In this document: piece after piece, positions 1 through 8,494 of the stretch
Numbering within the stretch: position 1 is the first letter of the stretch
How the letters are laid out: the number at the start of each line of letters is the position of its first letter
Assembly (NCBI GenBank): GCA_946885545.1
Contig: CAMPGP010000002.1
Coordinates: forward strand, 1-34,096
Length of the DNA stretch: 34,096 bases
Reading direction: 5' to 3'
From: an uncultured Altererythrobacter sp.
Lineage (GTDB): Bacteria > Pseudomonadota > Alphaproteobacteria > Sphingomonadales > Sphingomonadaceae
Position numbers and translations under genes: made by a program
The notes under the pieces: generated by a model
Told to the model about the DNA's origin: nothing
The model's input: the letters and a program-made list of their open reading frames with translations, nothing else
Databases searched by the model: none

Positions 1-1359
1 GCTGCGCACGCCGTAATGCGCGCGCACCGCGTGGAAGCCGGGAAATTCGTAATAGTGATAATAGAGGCTCTTGCGCCAGTCCGGCGCGGGCTTCCCTTCC
101 GCGAGCGGCTTTAGCGAGCGGCCCTGGATGTCGGCCGGGACCGGCAGCCCGGCATATTGCAGGAAGGTCGGGGCGTAATCGATATTCTGGACGAGCGCAT
201 CGACCTTCGTGCCCGCCTCGATATGCCCCGGATATTGGACGAGGAGCGGCGTGCGCATCGATTCTTCGTAGATCCAGCGCTTATCGAACCAGCCATGCTC
301 GCCGAGGAAAAAGCCCTGGTCCGAGGTGTAGACGACGATCGTGTTGTCGGCGAGGCCGTTAGCCTCGAGATAGTCGAGGATCTGGCCGACGCCCTCGTCC
401 ACTGACGCCAGGGTAGCCAGATATTGCTGCATGTAGCGCTGGTATTTCCACAGCGCCATTTCCCGCTCGCCCATGTCGGCCGCGTTCATGGCGTCGTTGC
501 CGGCCTTATAGGCCGCGTCCCAGGCCTTGCGCTGTTCCTCGGTCATCCGGCCGAACGCGCCCTTCCACGGATCGTAGCGCAGCTCGGTCGAGCAGACCCG
601 CGTCGTCATCTTGAGGTCGTGGCCCTCGTACATGTCGCGGTAGATGTTCATCTCCTGCCGCGCCGCCGCCGGCCGCCCCGCATAATCGTCGAAATAGCTG
701 CTCGGCACCGGGAAGCGGACGTCCTGATACTTGGTCAAATGCCGCGGCGCCGGCATCCAGTTGCGGTGCGGCGCCTTGTGGTGGACCATCAGCATGAACG
801 GCTTGTTCGGGTCGCGCTTCGTCTTCAGCCAGTCGAGGCTGTGCTGGGTGATGAGGTCGGTCGCGTAGCCTTCCTCCCGCTTCATCCCCTCTTCGGTGAT
901 GAAGTCGGGATTATAATATTCGCCCTGGTCGTCGAGGATCTTCCAATGGTCGAACTCCAGCCCCTCGGGCGTGCGGCCGATATGCCATTTGCCGATCACC
1001 GCCGTCTGGTAGCCCGCTTCCTTCAGCGCGCGCGGCCAGGTCGGCTGTCGGCCGTTGAACGTCTCGCCATTCTGGTTGAAGCCGTTCACGTGACCGAACT
1101 TGCCGGTGAGCATCGCCGCCCGGCTCGGGCCGCAGAGCGAGTTGGTGACGAAGCTGTTGGTGAAGGTCGCGCCGTTCTTCGCGATCCGGTCGATGTTCGG
1201 CGTCGGCGCGAACCTCGAGATCTGATGTCCGTACGCGCCGAGCGCCTGCACCGCATGATCGTCGGACATGATGTAGACGATGTTCGGCCGCTGCGCCCCG
1301 GCGGCGCCCGCCCAGAGCGCCGAGCTCATCAGGATCGTCGTGAAACGCTTCAGACGCAT
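1..1359 (-). CDS. Type I (formylglycine) sulfatase, 3' end cut by window edge
   Basis: This is an exported sulfatase of the alkaline-phosphatase superfamily, expected to remove sulfate esters from a glycan in the periplasm. The frame is open for 453 codons from ATG 1359 to base 1, so the C-terminus is missing; relatives are usually about 480-550 residues. Residues 1-22 look like a signal peptide ending AGA before QRPNIVYIMSDD, whose DD is the usual metal-binding pair. Cys76 sits in CGPSR, the C-x-P-S-R motif converted to formylglycine. HHKAPH and SDQGFFLGEHGW are further family motifs. The late YYEFPGFHAVRAHYGVR segment resembles the N-acetylglucosamine-6-sulfatase/S1_11-like groups, but the substrate cannot be fixed from this. 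The start lies 8 bases after the GH3 stop, with AGGA in front, so the two genes form an operon. No sulfatase-maturing enzyme is in the window. Confidence 0.9.
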   Translation of the reverse strand, partial: MRLKRFTTILMSSALWAGAAGAQRPNIVYIMSDDHAVQALGAYGHQISRFAPTPNIDRIAKNGATFTNSFVTNSLCGPSRAAMLTGKFGHVNGFNQNGETFNGRQPTWPRALKEAGYQTAVIGKWHIGRTPEGLEFDHWKILDDQGEYYNPDFITEEGMKREEGYATDLITQHSLDWLKTKRDPNKPFMLMVHHKAPHRNWMPAPRHLTKYQDVRFPVPSSYFDDYAGRPAAARQEMNIYRDMYEGHDLKMTTRVCSTELRYDPWKGAFGRMTEEQRKAWDAAYKAGNDAMNAADMGEREMALWKYQRYMQQYLATLASVDEGVGQILDYLEANGLADNTIVVYTSDQGFFLGEHGWFDKRWIYEESMRTPLLVQYPGHIEAGTKVDALVQNIDYAPTFLQYAGLPVPADIQGRSLKPLAEGKPAPDWRKSLYYHYYEFPGFHAVRAHYGVRS

Positions 1360-1367
1360 GGCCAGTC

Positions 1368-3692
1368 CTACTCGGCGAGGTTGAAATCGGCTTCGGACGC
1401 GGTGTCCGACGAGGTGCCGATGAAGATCTTGAACGCGCCCGGTTCGGCCCCGTAGCTCATGTCGGCCCGGTGGAAGGCGAGGTCGCGATCGCTCAAGGTG
1501 AACGACACGCGCTCCGTCTGCCCCGGCTGGAGCATGATCTTCTTGAAGCCCTTCAGCTCCTTCACCGGCCGCGTCACCGATCCCACCAGGTCGCGCACGT
1601 AAAGCTGCACGACCTCCTCGCCCGCGCGGCGGCCGCTATTGGTGACCGTCACCGATGCAGTCAGCGTCTCGCCGGGACGGATCGTCGCGTGGTCGAGCGT
1701 GATCGGCGAGTAGCTGAAGGTCGTGTAGCTGAGCCCATAGCCGAACGGGTAGAGCGGCGAATTCGGCGTATTGAGGTAGCGGGACAGATATTTCTGCCCC
1801 TGCTTGTCGGCCGTGTAGGGTCGGCCCGTATTCTTCATGTCGTAATGGATCGGCACCTGGCCGACATTGCGCGGGAAGGTCACCGGCAGCTTGCCCGATG
1901 GGTTGTAGTCGCCGAACAGCACGTCGGCGACCGCGTGGCCGCCCTGCGTGCCCGGATACCACGCGTGCAGGATGGCGGGCACGTTCTCGTCGGCCCAGGT
2001 GATCGAGTTGGGCCGGCCGCTCAGCATCACCAGCACCACCGGTTTGCCGGTAGCAACGAGGCGTTCGAGCAGCGCCTTCTGGTTGCCGGGAAGGCCGAGC
2101 GAGGTGCGGCTGGCGGCTTCGCCGGTCATGTCCCAGCGCTCGCCCATGGCGGCGACGATCACGTCGGACTTTTCCGCCAGCGCCAGCGCTTCCGCGAAGC
2201 CGTCGGTCTTGCCCTCGTCCTCGAACGCGTAGCTCGCGCCCTTGGCATATTCCACCGTGACGCCGTCGCCGGCGCGGGCCTGCATGCCTTCAAGGATGGT
2301 GACCGGGCGGGTCTGGCGGTCGCCCGCGGCGGACCAGCTGCCGATCATGTCGGTCTTGCTGTTGCCGAGCGGGCCGATCACCGCGATCCGGTCCGCGCTC
2401 GCTGCGAGCGGCAACACGTCGCCCTCGTTCTTGAGCAGAACCATCGACTTGCGCGCGACATCTCGCGCTGCCTCAAGGAATTCAGGCTTGTAGAGCGTGG
2501 CTTCCTGCCGCGCCTCGTCCGAATAGCGATAGGGGTCCTCGAACAGGCCGAGGCGGTACTTCATCTCGAGCACGCGGCGCACGGCGCGATCGATATTGGC
2601 CTGGCTCACCCAGCCCTCCTCGACCGACTTGGCCATGTTTTCCATGAACACCGCGCCCTGCATGTCCATGTCGACGCCCGCGTTGAGCGCCTGCTCGCCC
2701 GCCTGCGCCAGATCCTTGGCATAGCCGTGCGGGACCATTTCGTTGATCGAGGTGTAGTCTGTAACAACGAACCCGTCGAAGCCCCACTCGTCGCGCAGCA
2801 CGTCGGTCAGGAGGAACTTGCTGCCGCTGGCAGGCACACCGTCGTATTCGTTGAACGAGGTCATGAAGGTGGCGACGCCCTCGTCGACCGCGGCCTTGAA
2901 CGGGGGCAAATAGGTGTCGCGCAGCGTGCGCTCGGAAATGTCGACCGTGTGATAGTCGCGCCCGGCCTGCGCCGCGCCGTAGGCAGCGAAGTGCTTCGCC
3001 GTGGCGAGCACGGTGTCGACCGCGCCGAGATCGTCGCCCTGATAGCCGCGCACGCGTGCGCGGGCGACCTTGCTGCCGAGGAACACGTCCTCGCCCGCGC
3101 CTTCGGAAATGCGGCCCCAGCGCGCGTCGCGCGCGACGTCGACCATCGGCGAGAAGGTCCAGTGGATCCCTTCCGCCGAGGCTTCGGCGGCCGAGACGCG
3201 CGCCGACTTCTCGATCGCTTCCATGTCCCAGCTCGCCGCTTCGCCGAGCGAGATCGGAAAGATCGTGCGGTGGCCGTGGATCACGTCGTAGCCGAACAGG
3301 AGCGGGATCTTGAGGCGCGTGCCTTCGACCGCGGCCTCCTGCAGCTCGCGCGTGTACTTTGCGGTATAGGCGTTGAAGATCGACCCGACGCGGCCCGCGG
3401 CTATGTCCTGCTTGTAGGTGTCGCGCATGGTTGGGCCGGTCGATTCCCAGTCGCTGGTGAGCAGGGTCAGCTGGCCGATCTTCTCTTGCAGCGTCATCTT
3501 GCCGATCAGCTCGTCGAGGAACCGGTCCATCTCGGCGTCGCGCTGCGCCCATGCGGGCTGCGCGGGCTCGATCGGAACTGCGCCGGGCGACGTGCTGGCG
3601 GCAGCCTGCGGCGCCGATGCCTGCGCCGTCGCGCATCCGGCGAGTGCGAGCGCGGCGGCGCTGGCGAGCAGGATGTTGGCGTACTTGATCAT
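1368..3692 (-). CDS. bglX: GH3 beta-glucosidase-type lipoprotein (BglX-like)
   Basis: This 774-residue glycoside hydrolase family 3 enzyme should release terminal beta-linked sugars, probably glucose, from oligosaccharides in the periplasm. The start at ATG 3692 follows GGGGAGAG and opens a lipoprotein signal peptide with LALAGC (Cys20); the frame is open upstream to 3971, but that part has no signal character. The N-terminal barrel covers about 50-390. KHFAAYG is near 233-239, and Asp312 in FVVTDYTS is the likely nucleophile. The alpha/beta sandwich domain follows from about 420 to 660. The C-terminal fibronectin-like domain, with EEVVQLYVRD and RPVKELKGFKK, occupies about the last 80 residues, as in BglX. 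The gene is divergent from the TonB receptor, and its probable promoter is overlapped by a LacI-type operator. The sulfatase follows 8 bases downstream. The family is sure; linkage specificity is not. The symbol is by similarity only. Confidence 0.93.
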   Translation of the reverse strand: MIKYANILLASAAALALAGCATAQASAPQAAASTSPGAVPIEPAQPAWAQRDAEMDRFLDELIGKMTLQEKIGQLTLLTSDWESTGPTMRDTYKQDIAAGRVGSIFNAYTAKYTRELQEAAVEGTRLKIPLLFGYDVIHGHRTIFPISLGEAASWDMEAIEKSARVSAAEASAEGIHWTFSPMVDVARDARWGRISEGAGEDVFLGSKVARARVRGYQGDDLGAVDTVLATAKHFAAYGAAQAGRDYHTVDISERTLRDTYLPPFKAAVDEGVATFMTSFNEYDGVPASGSKFLLTDVLRDEWGFDGFVVTDYTSINEMVPHGYAKDLAQAGEQALNAGVDMDMQGAVFMENMAKSVEEGWVSQANIDRAVRRVLEMKYRLGLFEDPYRYSDEARQEATLYKPEFLEAARDVARKSMVLLKNEGDVLPLAASADRIAVIGPLGNSKTDMIGSWSAAGDRQTRPVTILEGMQARAGDGVTVEYAKGASYAFEDEGKTDGFAEALALAEKSDVIVAAMGERWDMTGEAASRTSLGLPGNQKALLERLVATGKPVVLVMLSGRPNSITWADENVPAILHAWYPGTQGGHAVADVLFGDYNPSGKLPVTFPRNVGQVPIHYDMKNTGRPYTADKQGQKYLSRYLNTPNSPLYPFGYGLSYTTFSYSPITLDHATIRPGETLTASVTVTNSGRRAGEEVVQLYVRDLVGSVTRPVKELKGFKKIMLQPGQTERVSFTLSDRDLAFHRADMSYGAEPGAFKIFIGTSSDTASEADFNLAE

Positions 3693-3771
3693 GGTTCTCT
3701 CCCCTTGGACCCGCTCGCTGCTGCGCAAGCCGGGTTGTGCATACCTATGCCGGATTCGGCGTTGTGGGGAG

Positions 3772-3801
3772 GCTATACAGGCCATATGAAACCGGTTACA
3801 A
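3772..3801 (-). promoter_or_regulatory. Putative sigma-70 promoter of the GH3-sulfatase operon
   Basis: Read on the minus strand, TTGTAA (3801-3796) is followed by 18 bases and then TATAGC (3777-3772). This places a start site near 3765 and a leader of about 70 bases before the GH3 ATG. The operator-like palindrome at 3787-3800 covers the -35 element and half of the spacer, as expected for repression by steric block. Confidence 0.5.
3787..3800. promoter_or_regulatory. LacI-family operator in the GH3/TonB-receptor divergent region
   Basis: TGAAACCGGTTACA is palindromic except at one symmetric pair, of the form TGWAACCGGTTWCA. That is the usual shape of LacI/GalR operators, with a central CG step. 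Its reverse complement matches the site in front of the lacI gene (18764-18777) at 13 of 14 positions. It lies between two divergent carbohydrate genes and overlaps the probable GH3 promoter, so it can plausibly control both directions. Confidence 0.7.
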
Positions 3802-3850
3802 GACCCTTGCAAACATTGATTCGGCTGCCGCTGCTCGCGCTCGGCTGTCA

Positions 3851-3878
3851 TTAACGCTCGTCGGATCGCGCCTAGACT
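3851..3878 (+). promoter_or_regulatory. Weak candidate promoter for the TonB receptor
   Basis: TTAACG (3851-3856), a 16-base spacer and TAGACT (3873-3878) form a weak sigma-70-like pair, 26 bases before the ATG at 3905. The leader contains the strong ribosome-binding sequence GGGGAGGAA (3892-3900). The match is poor at both boxes, so the real start site may be elsewhere in the 212-base gap. Confidence 0.3.
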
Positions 3879-3904
3879 GCGGCCGGCACATGGGGAGGAA
3901 CCGA

Positions 3905-6900
3905 ATGTCGCATACCCTTTCTCGTACCCGCAGCTCGGGCTTCGGCCGCAAGCTCGCCGCAGCGCTCGCAATCGGCGTCGCCGGCGGCGCGATGACCGTG
4001 GCGATGGTCGCGCCGGCGCATGCTCAGGAAGTCAACGCTTCACTGCGTGGCCGGATTACCGGTGCGGAGGGCATTTCGCAGGTTACCGCAGTCGAGGTGA
4101 ACACCGGCATCAACCGCTCGGTCTCCGTGTCGGCCGACGGTGCGTACAACTTCGCGTCGCTTCGAGCAGGTACCTACCGCCTCGAAGTCGCGACTGCCAA
4201 CGGCGTTCGCCGCACCGACGAGTTTACCCTGACGGTGGCTCAGAGTGCCGTCCTGGATTTCGATCTTGGCGCTGCACCTGTCGCCGACGCGCCCGTCGCG
4301 GGCGGGGATGAAATCGTAGTTGTCGGAGCCCGCATTCGCAGCCTTGAGGGTGGCGAAGTCGGTGCGAACATCAGCGAGCGCGAGATCGAGACGCTTCCGC
4401 AGAACAATCGTAACTTCCTCGCCTTCGCCGACCTCGCGCCGGGCGTCGTGCTCGAAAATCCAGACGGCCAGTCGCGCATTCAGGGCGGTGCGCAGAACAG
4501 CCGTACCGTCAACGTCTACATCGATGGTGTCGGTCAGAAGGACTACGTCCTGAAAAACGGGGTGACTGGGCAGGACAGTTCGGAAGGCAATCCTTTCCCC
4601 CAGCTGGCGGTCGGCGAGTACCGCGTGATCAGTTCCAACTACAAGGCGGAGTTCGATCAGGTCAGTTCGGTTGCGATCACCGCAGGCACGAAATCCGGCA
4701 CCAACGAGTTCCACGGTACGGCGTTCGTCGATTATACCGACACGGGCATGCGCGAAGAAACTCCGCTCGAAAAATTCGGCGGACGCGAGAAGGCTGAGAC
4801 CAAGGACATTCAGTACGGTGGCGCGTTGGGCGGTCCGATCATCCGTGACACACTGTTCTTTTTTGGCACCTACGAGGGCAAGCGTCGCCTGCTGCCGGTC
4901 ACTATCGAGCCCGGTGCGGATTTCCCGGTCAGCTATTTTCCGTCCGAGTTCCAGGGACTATTCGGCCCGACTCAGCGCGAGTTCAACGAAGACCTCTTCT
5001 TTGGCAAGTTGAGTTTCCAGCCCACCAGTCGCGATCTCATCGAGGTTTCGGGCAAGTATCGCAACGAAACTGGTGTTTTCCTCGGCAGCGGCAGCACCGC
5101 AGAAGAGGCAGCGGCATCCCAGGATGTGGACGAAAAGCGCGGCTTGCTCCGTTGGGAGCACACCAACGACAATTTCGTGAACGATTTCAAGTTCACGTAC
5201 GAGAGCGCCTTCTGGTCGCCCCGTCCCCAGAACTTCATCCCGGGGCAGATTTTCACCTTTACCGGAGAAAGCCCCGTAACGGGCAACAATCTCACGCGCG
5301 CGCAAATTCTCCGTGTCGGCGGTAGCGCCAATTTCCAAGACAAGGGTCAGGAAGGGTACAGCGTCCAGAACGACTTCACCTGGACCGGCTTCTCGAACCA
5401 CACGATCAAGGCGGGCGTAAAATCGAAGTGGGTCCGCCTGGATCGGGTCGAGCAGAACTTCTTCAACCCGCAATATTCGTACAATGTCAATTTTCCTGAA
5501 GGTGGCTTCAACACGACTGTGCCGTACCAGGTGCAGTTCGGGGCAGCCACAGGAGAAGGTACGCCTTCGGTAATCTCAAAGAACTGGCAGTTTGGTGCCT
5601 ATATTCAGGACGACTGGGTCGTGAACGACCGGCTGACTCTCAACCTCGGCATTCGTTGGGACTACGAGGAGACCCCGTCCTACCTCGACTGGGTAACGCC
5701 GGCCGATGTAGTCGACGCTGTGTCGCCGGAGAATTATCCGAATATCTACCAGCCCGGTGTCGAGTACGACATCAACGACTACATCACCGATGGAACGCAG
5801 CGCAGCGCGTTCACCGGCGCGTTCCAGCCCCGCGTCGGCTTCAGCTACCAGTTCCTGGATCAGGGGCGCCTGGTTCTCTTCGGTGGGTTCGGTCGCTCCT
5901 ACGATCGCAACCAGTTCGATTTCATTGCGCAGGAAATCAGCATCAATGCATATAGCACGCGCACATTCCAGTTCATTACTGGCGATGCGGAAAATGACTG
6001 CAATCCGAGCCCGACCTGCGTCCAGTGGGATCCGATCTATCTTACGGAAGAAGGCCGCCAGCAGTTGCTTGCTGGTGCCGGTGCCGGGGGTGGCCGCGGG
6101 ATCCGTCTGATCAATAACGACCTGAAGGTTCCTTACTCGGACCAGTTCAGCCTCGGATTGCGTAGCGACCTCACAAACTTATTGAACGTGGAAGTAGGCT
6201 ATCGGCATATCAAGAGCCGGGATGGCTTCGCATATCTGCTCGGCAATCGCCGCCCCGATGGTACATTCTTTACCCCGCCGCCCGCCGTTCCGGGTTCGCC
6301 TTTTGGCTTCACCCCTCCGGGATTCGGATCGATTATCATCGGTACTAACGGCCTGAAAACTGACGAAGATGCGTTTCACTTGAAGTTGGTCAAGCGGTAC
6401 ACTCGCACTTCGCCATGGAACATTTCGGCCACGTATACCTATACGGATGCAACCGAGAACCGGGCCTTCGGCGAATACTTCTCGTTCGATTTCCCGACTC
6501 TGGAAGACTACACGGTCAAGACCTCCAGTGGCTTGCGCAGGCACAGGCTGGTGATGGCGGGCGCGGTCGATCTGCCTACCGGAACCACCCTTTCGGGTAA
6601 GTTCCAGATTGCCTCACCGAGCTATTTGAACCGCTTCGTGCGGACGATTGGGGGAGAGCCGCCCGTCGTCGTCGACACGGTCCTGACCGAGGGCAATGGC
6701 GACCGGTGGGGATTCCGTCAGCTCGACCTTGCCGTTACGCAAGACTTGAAGCTGAAGTTTATCAACGACAACACGCGCATTTATGTTCGTGCAGACATCA
6801 TCAACGCTTTGAACGATCGAAACTACAACAGCTTCTTCAGTGATACCGGCGAGCGGAACTTCAGCTCGTTGAGCACCAACGGCCCGCCCCGCACGCTCAA

Positions 6901-6925
6901 GCTTTCGGCCGGGTTCGAATTCTGA
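3905..6925 (+). CDS. TonB-dependent outer-membrane receptor (Oar/CarbopepD-regulatory type)
   Basis: This 1006-residue outer-membrane receptor should import the locus's oligosaccharide using TonB energy. The start at 3905 has GGAGGAA 4 bases upstream; an in-frame ATG at 3890 has no such site. The signal peptide ends APAHA (cleavage after residue 40). A carboxypeptidase-regulatory-like beta-sandwich spans about 45-125, with SADGAYNFASLRAGTYRLEV. The TonB-box-like EIVVVGARI follows at 136-144, then the plug (about 150-290, starting ERDIETLP-like) and the barrel. The protein ends in GFEF with the terminal aromatic expected for Bam assembly. By eye it is lower in GC, with more relaxed third codon positions than its neighbours. 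It leads the rightward arm with the glucanase and the SGNH hydrolase. The substrate is inferred only from these neighbours. Confidence 0.93.
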   Translation: MSHTLSRTRSSGFGRKLAAALAIGVAGGAMTVAMVAPAHAQEVNASLRGRITGAEGISQVTAVEVNTGINRSVSVSADGAYNFASLRAGTYRLEVATANGVRRTDEFTLTVAQSAVLDFDLGAAPVADAPVAGGDEIVVVGARIRSLEGGEVGANISEREIETLPQNNRNFLAFADLAPGVVLENPDGQSRIQGGAQNSRTVNVYIDGVGQKDYVLKNGVTGQDSSEGNPFPQLAVGEYRVISSNYKAEFDQVSSVAITAGTKSGTNEFHGTAFVDYTDTGMREETPLEKFGGREKAETKDIQYGGALGGPIIRDTLFFFGTYEGKRRLLPVTIEPGADFPVSYFPSEFQGLFGPTQREFNEDLFFGKLSFQPTSRDLIEVSGKYRNETGVFLGSGSTAEEAAASQDVDEKRGLLRWEHTNDNFVNDFKFTYESAFWSPRPQNFIPGQIFTFTGESPVTGNNLTRAQILRVGGSANFQDKGQEGYSVQNDFTWTGFSNHTIKAGVKSKWVRLDRVEQNFFNPQYSYNVNFPEGGFNTTVPYQVQFGAATGEGTPSVISKNWQFGAYIQDDWVVNDRLTLNLGIRWDYEETPSYLDWVTPADVVDAVSPENYPNIYQPGVEYDINDYITDGTQRSAFTGAFQPRVGFSYQFLDQGRLVLFGGFGRSYDRNQFDFIAQEISINAYSTRTFQFITGDAENDCNPSPTCVQWDPIYLTEEGRQQLLAGAGAGGGRGIRLINNDLKVPYSDQFSLGLRSDLTNLLNVEVGYRHIKSRDGFAYLLGNRRPDGTFFTPPPAVPGSPFGFTPPGFGSIIIGTNGLKTDEDAFHLKLVKRYTRTSPWNISATYTYTDATENRAFGEYFSFDFPTLEDYTVKTSSGLRRHRLVMAGAVDLPTGTTLSGKFQIASPSYLNRFVRTIGGEPPVVVDTVLTEGNGDRWGFRQLDLAVTQDLKLKFINDNTRIYVRADIINALNDRNYNSFFSDTGERNFSSLSTNGPPRTLKLSAGFEF

Positions 6926-6943
6926 GGCCGTAGAATACCAGGC

Positions 6944-6971
6944 GCCCGGGTCATCCGTGCGGGACCCGGGC
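6944..6971 (+). terminator. Perfect 9-bp hairpin after the receptor gene, without a U-tract
   Basis: GCCCGGGTC (6944-6952) and GACCCGGGC (6963-6971) form a perfect stem around a 10-base loop, in the 69-base gap between the receptor stop and the glucanase start. No T-run follows, so it is more likely an mRNA-end stabiliser or partial attenuator than a full intrinsic terminator. It could allow far more receptor than enzyme to be made from one transcript. Confidence 0.5.
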
Positions 6972-6994
6972 AGCCAACTCTTCGGGAGCAAAAC

Positions 6995-8494
6995 ATGTAT
7001 CTCCGTTTCGCGCCGCTGGCCCTCTCGGCGCTGGCGCTGTCCGCTTGCACCACGATGGCGCCGACCTCGCATTCCGGGCAGGGGCAGGGCCCCTCGCTCG
7101 CCCCTCTCACCGAGGCGCAGTTTTCCGACGACCTCTCGCGCCGCACGTTCGACTACTTCTGGGAGACCACGGACACCGAGCGCTGCCTCGCGCCCGATCG
7201 GTGGCCGAGCAACCCGTTCTCCTCGATCGCGGCGACCGGCTTCGCGCTGACTGCCTTCGGCATCGGCGCCGAACGCGGCTACGTCACGCGTGAACAGGCC
7301 GCCGAGCGTACGCGCGACTGCCTCGAATTCTACTGGAACGCGCCGCAGGGCCCCGCGCCGACCGGCATGACCGGGCACAAGGGCTTCTTCTACCACTTCC
7401 TCAACAACGAGGACGGCACGCGTCGCGGCAATACCGAGCTGTCGACGGTCGACACCTCGCTGCTGCTCGGCGGGGTTCTGTTCGCGCAGAGTTATTTCGA
7501 CGGCGACAGCGCGGTCGAAGCCGAGATCCGCGACCTTGCTGAGAAGATCTACGGCCGCGTCGACTGGACTTTCGTGCAGCGCGAGAACAGCACCATCCCC
7601 TCGGGCAACGGCGGCAGCGGCAAGGCGATCGCGATGGGCTGGTACCCCGAGCGCGGGGAGGGTGGCGATTTCGGCACCCACGACTGGGTCGGCTACAATG
7701 AAGGCATGCTGGTCTATATCCTCGCGGCAGGGTCGCCGACGCATCCGGTCTCGAAGGAGGCTTGGGACACCGGCTGGGCGGCCGACCTCGAGAAGGACTG
7801 GGGCACCTACTACGGTTACGAACACCTGCAGTTCGAGCCGCTGTTCGGCCACCAGTACAGCCACGTCTGGGTCGATTTCCGCGGTATTCGCGACGAATTC
7901 ATGGGCCGGAAAGGCATCGACTATTTCGAGAACAGCCGCCGCGCCACTCTGAGCCAGCGCGCCTACGGGGCCGACAATCCGAACGACTGGGTCGGCTATT
8001 CGGGCGACATGTGGGGCTGGACCGCCTCCGACGGACCGACAGGTGCGGCGAACGGCCGCGTGGTCAACGGCAAGCCGCGCGAGTTCATGGGCTATTCCGC
8101 CCGTGGCGCGAGCGCGGTGCGGGTGGTCGATGACGGCACGATCGTGCCGACCGCGGCCGGCGGCTCGGTTGCCTTCGCACCCGAGGTCGCTATCCCGGCC
8201 CTGATGAACATGCGCGAAGCCTACGGCGACAAGCTCTACACCGAATACGGGTTCAAGGACGCGTTCAACCCGAGCTACACCTTCGTCGATGCGGGCAGCC
8301 GCAGCGGCACGGTGGATGCACAAACGGGCTGGATCGCGCGCGACCACCTCGGCATCGACCAGGGCCCGATCCTGGCGATGATGGAGAACCACCGCAGCGG
8401 CCTAGTCTGGGAAACCATGCGCAAGAACCCGCATATCCGTCGCGGGCTGGAGCGACTTGGCTTCGAAGGCGGCTGGCTCGACAAGGCTGAATGA
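6995..8494 (+). CDS. Glycoamylase-like domain (PF10091) lipoprotein, GH144-like beta-1,2-glucanase candidate
   Basis: This 499-residue (alpha/alpha)6-barrel-type protein belongs to the PF10091 'glycoamylase' family. Characterised relatives known to me (GH144, and the related domain in cyclic glucan synthase) act on beta-1,2-glucans. The start at 6995 gives a lipoprotein signal with ALSAC (Cys18). Family hallmarks visible are RRTFDYFWE (49-57), GHKGFFYHFLN (127-137), ELSTVDTSLLL (148-158) and WVGYNEGML (231-239). The domain fills almost the whole protein, which is the usual size for a secreted stand-alone enzyme. It follows the TonB receptor and shares ATGA with the SGNH hydrolase gene, so those two are co-translated. 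The likely role is periplasmic or surface cleavage of beta-1,2-glucan to sophoro-oligosaccharides for GH3 and GH1 partners. The family call is firm; the linkage is inference from the family. Confidence 0.88.
   Translation: MYLRFAPLALSALALSACTTMAPTSHSGQGQGPSLAPLTEAQFSDDLSRRTFDYFWETTDTERCLAPDRWPSNPFSSIAATGFALTAFGIGAERGYVTREQAAERTRDCLEFYWNAPQGPAPTGMTGHKGFFYHFLNNEDGTRRGNTELSTVDTSLLLGGVLFAQSYFDGDSAVEAEIRDLAEKIYGRVDWTFVQRENSTIPSGNGGSGKAIAMGWYPERGEGGDFGTHDWVGYNEGMLVYILAAGSPTHPVSKEAWDTGWAADLEKDWGTYYGYEHLQFEPLFGHQYSHVWVDFRGIRDEFMGRKGIDYFENSRRATLSQRAYGADNPNDWVGYSGDMWGWTASDGPTGAANGRVVNGKPREFMGYSARGASAVRVVDDGTIVPTAAGGSVAFAPEVAIPALMNMREAYGDKLYTEYGFKDAFNPSYTFVDAGSRSGTVDAQTGWIARDHLGIDQGPILAMMENHRSGLVWETMRKNPHIRRGLERLGFEGGWLDKAE

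Noticed and set aside
424..1455. Plus-strand open frame of 343 codons opposite the sulfatase
   Set aside because: The opposing frame has intact sulfatase motifs; this one is a composition-driven shadow.
1470..3854. Plus-strand open frame of 794 codons opposite GH3
   Set aside because: It mirrors the GH3 gene in a high-GC antisense frame, is rich in Arg, Ala, His and Asp without any domain, and has no ribosome-binding site.
6614..8392. Minus-strand open frame of 592 codons opposite the receptor end and the glucanase
   Set aside because: It spans two real genes and their gap and shows no recognisable domain.
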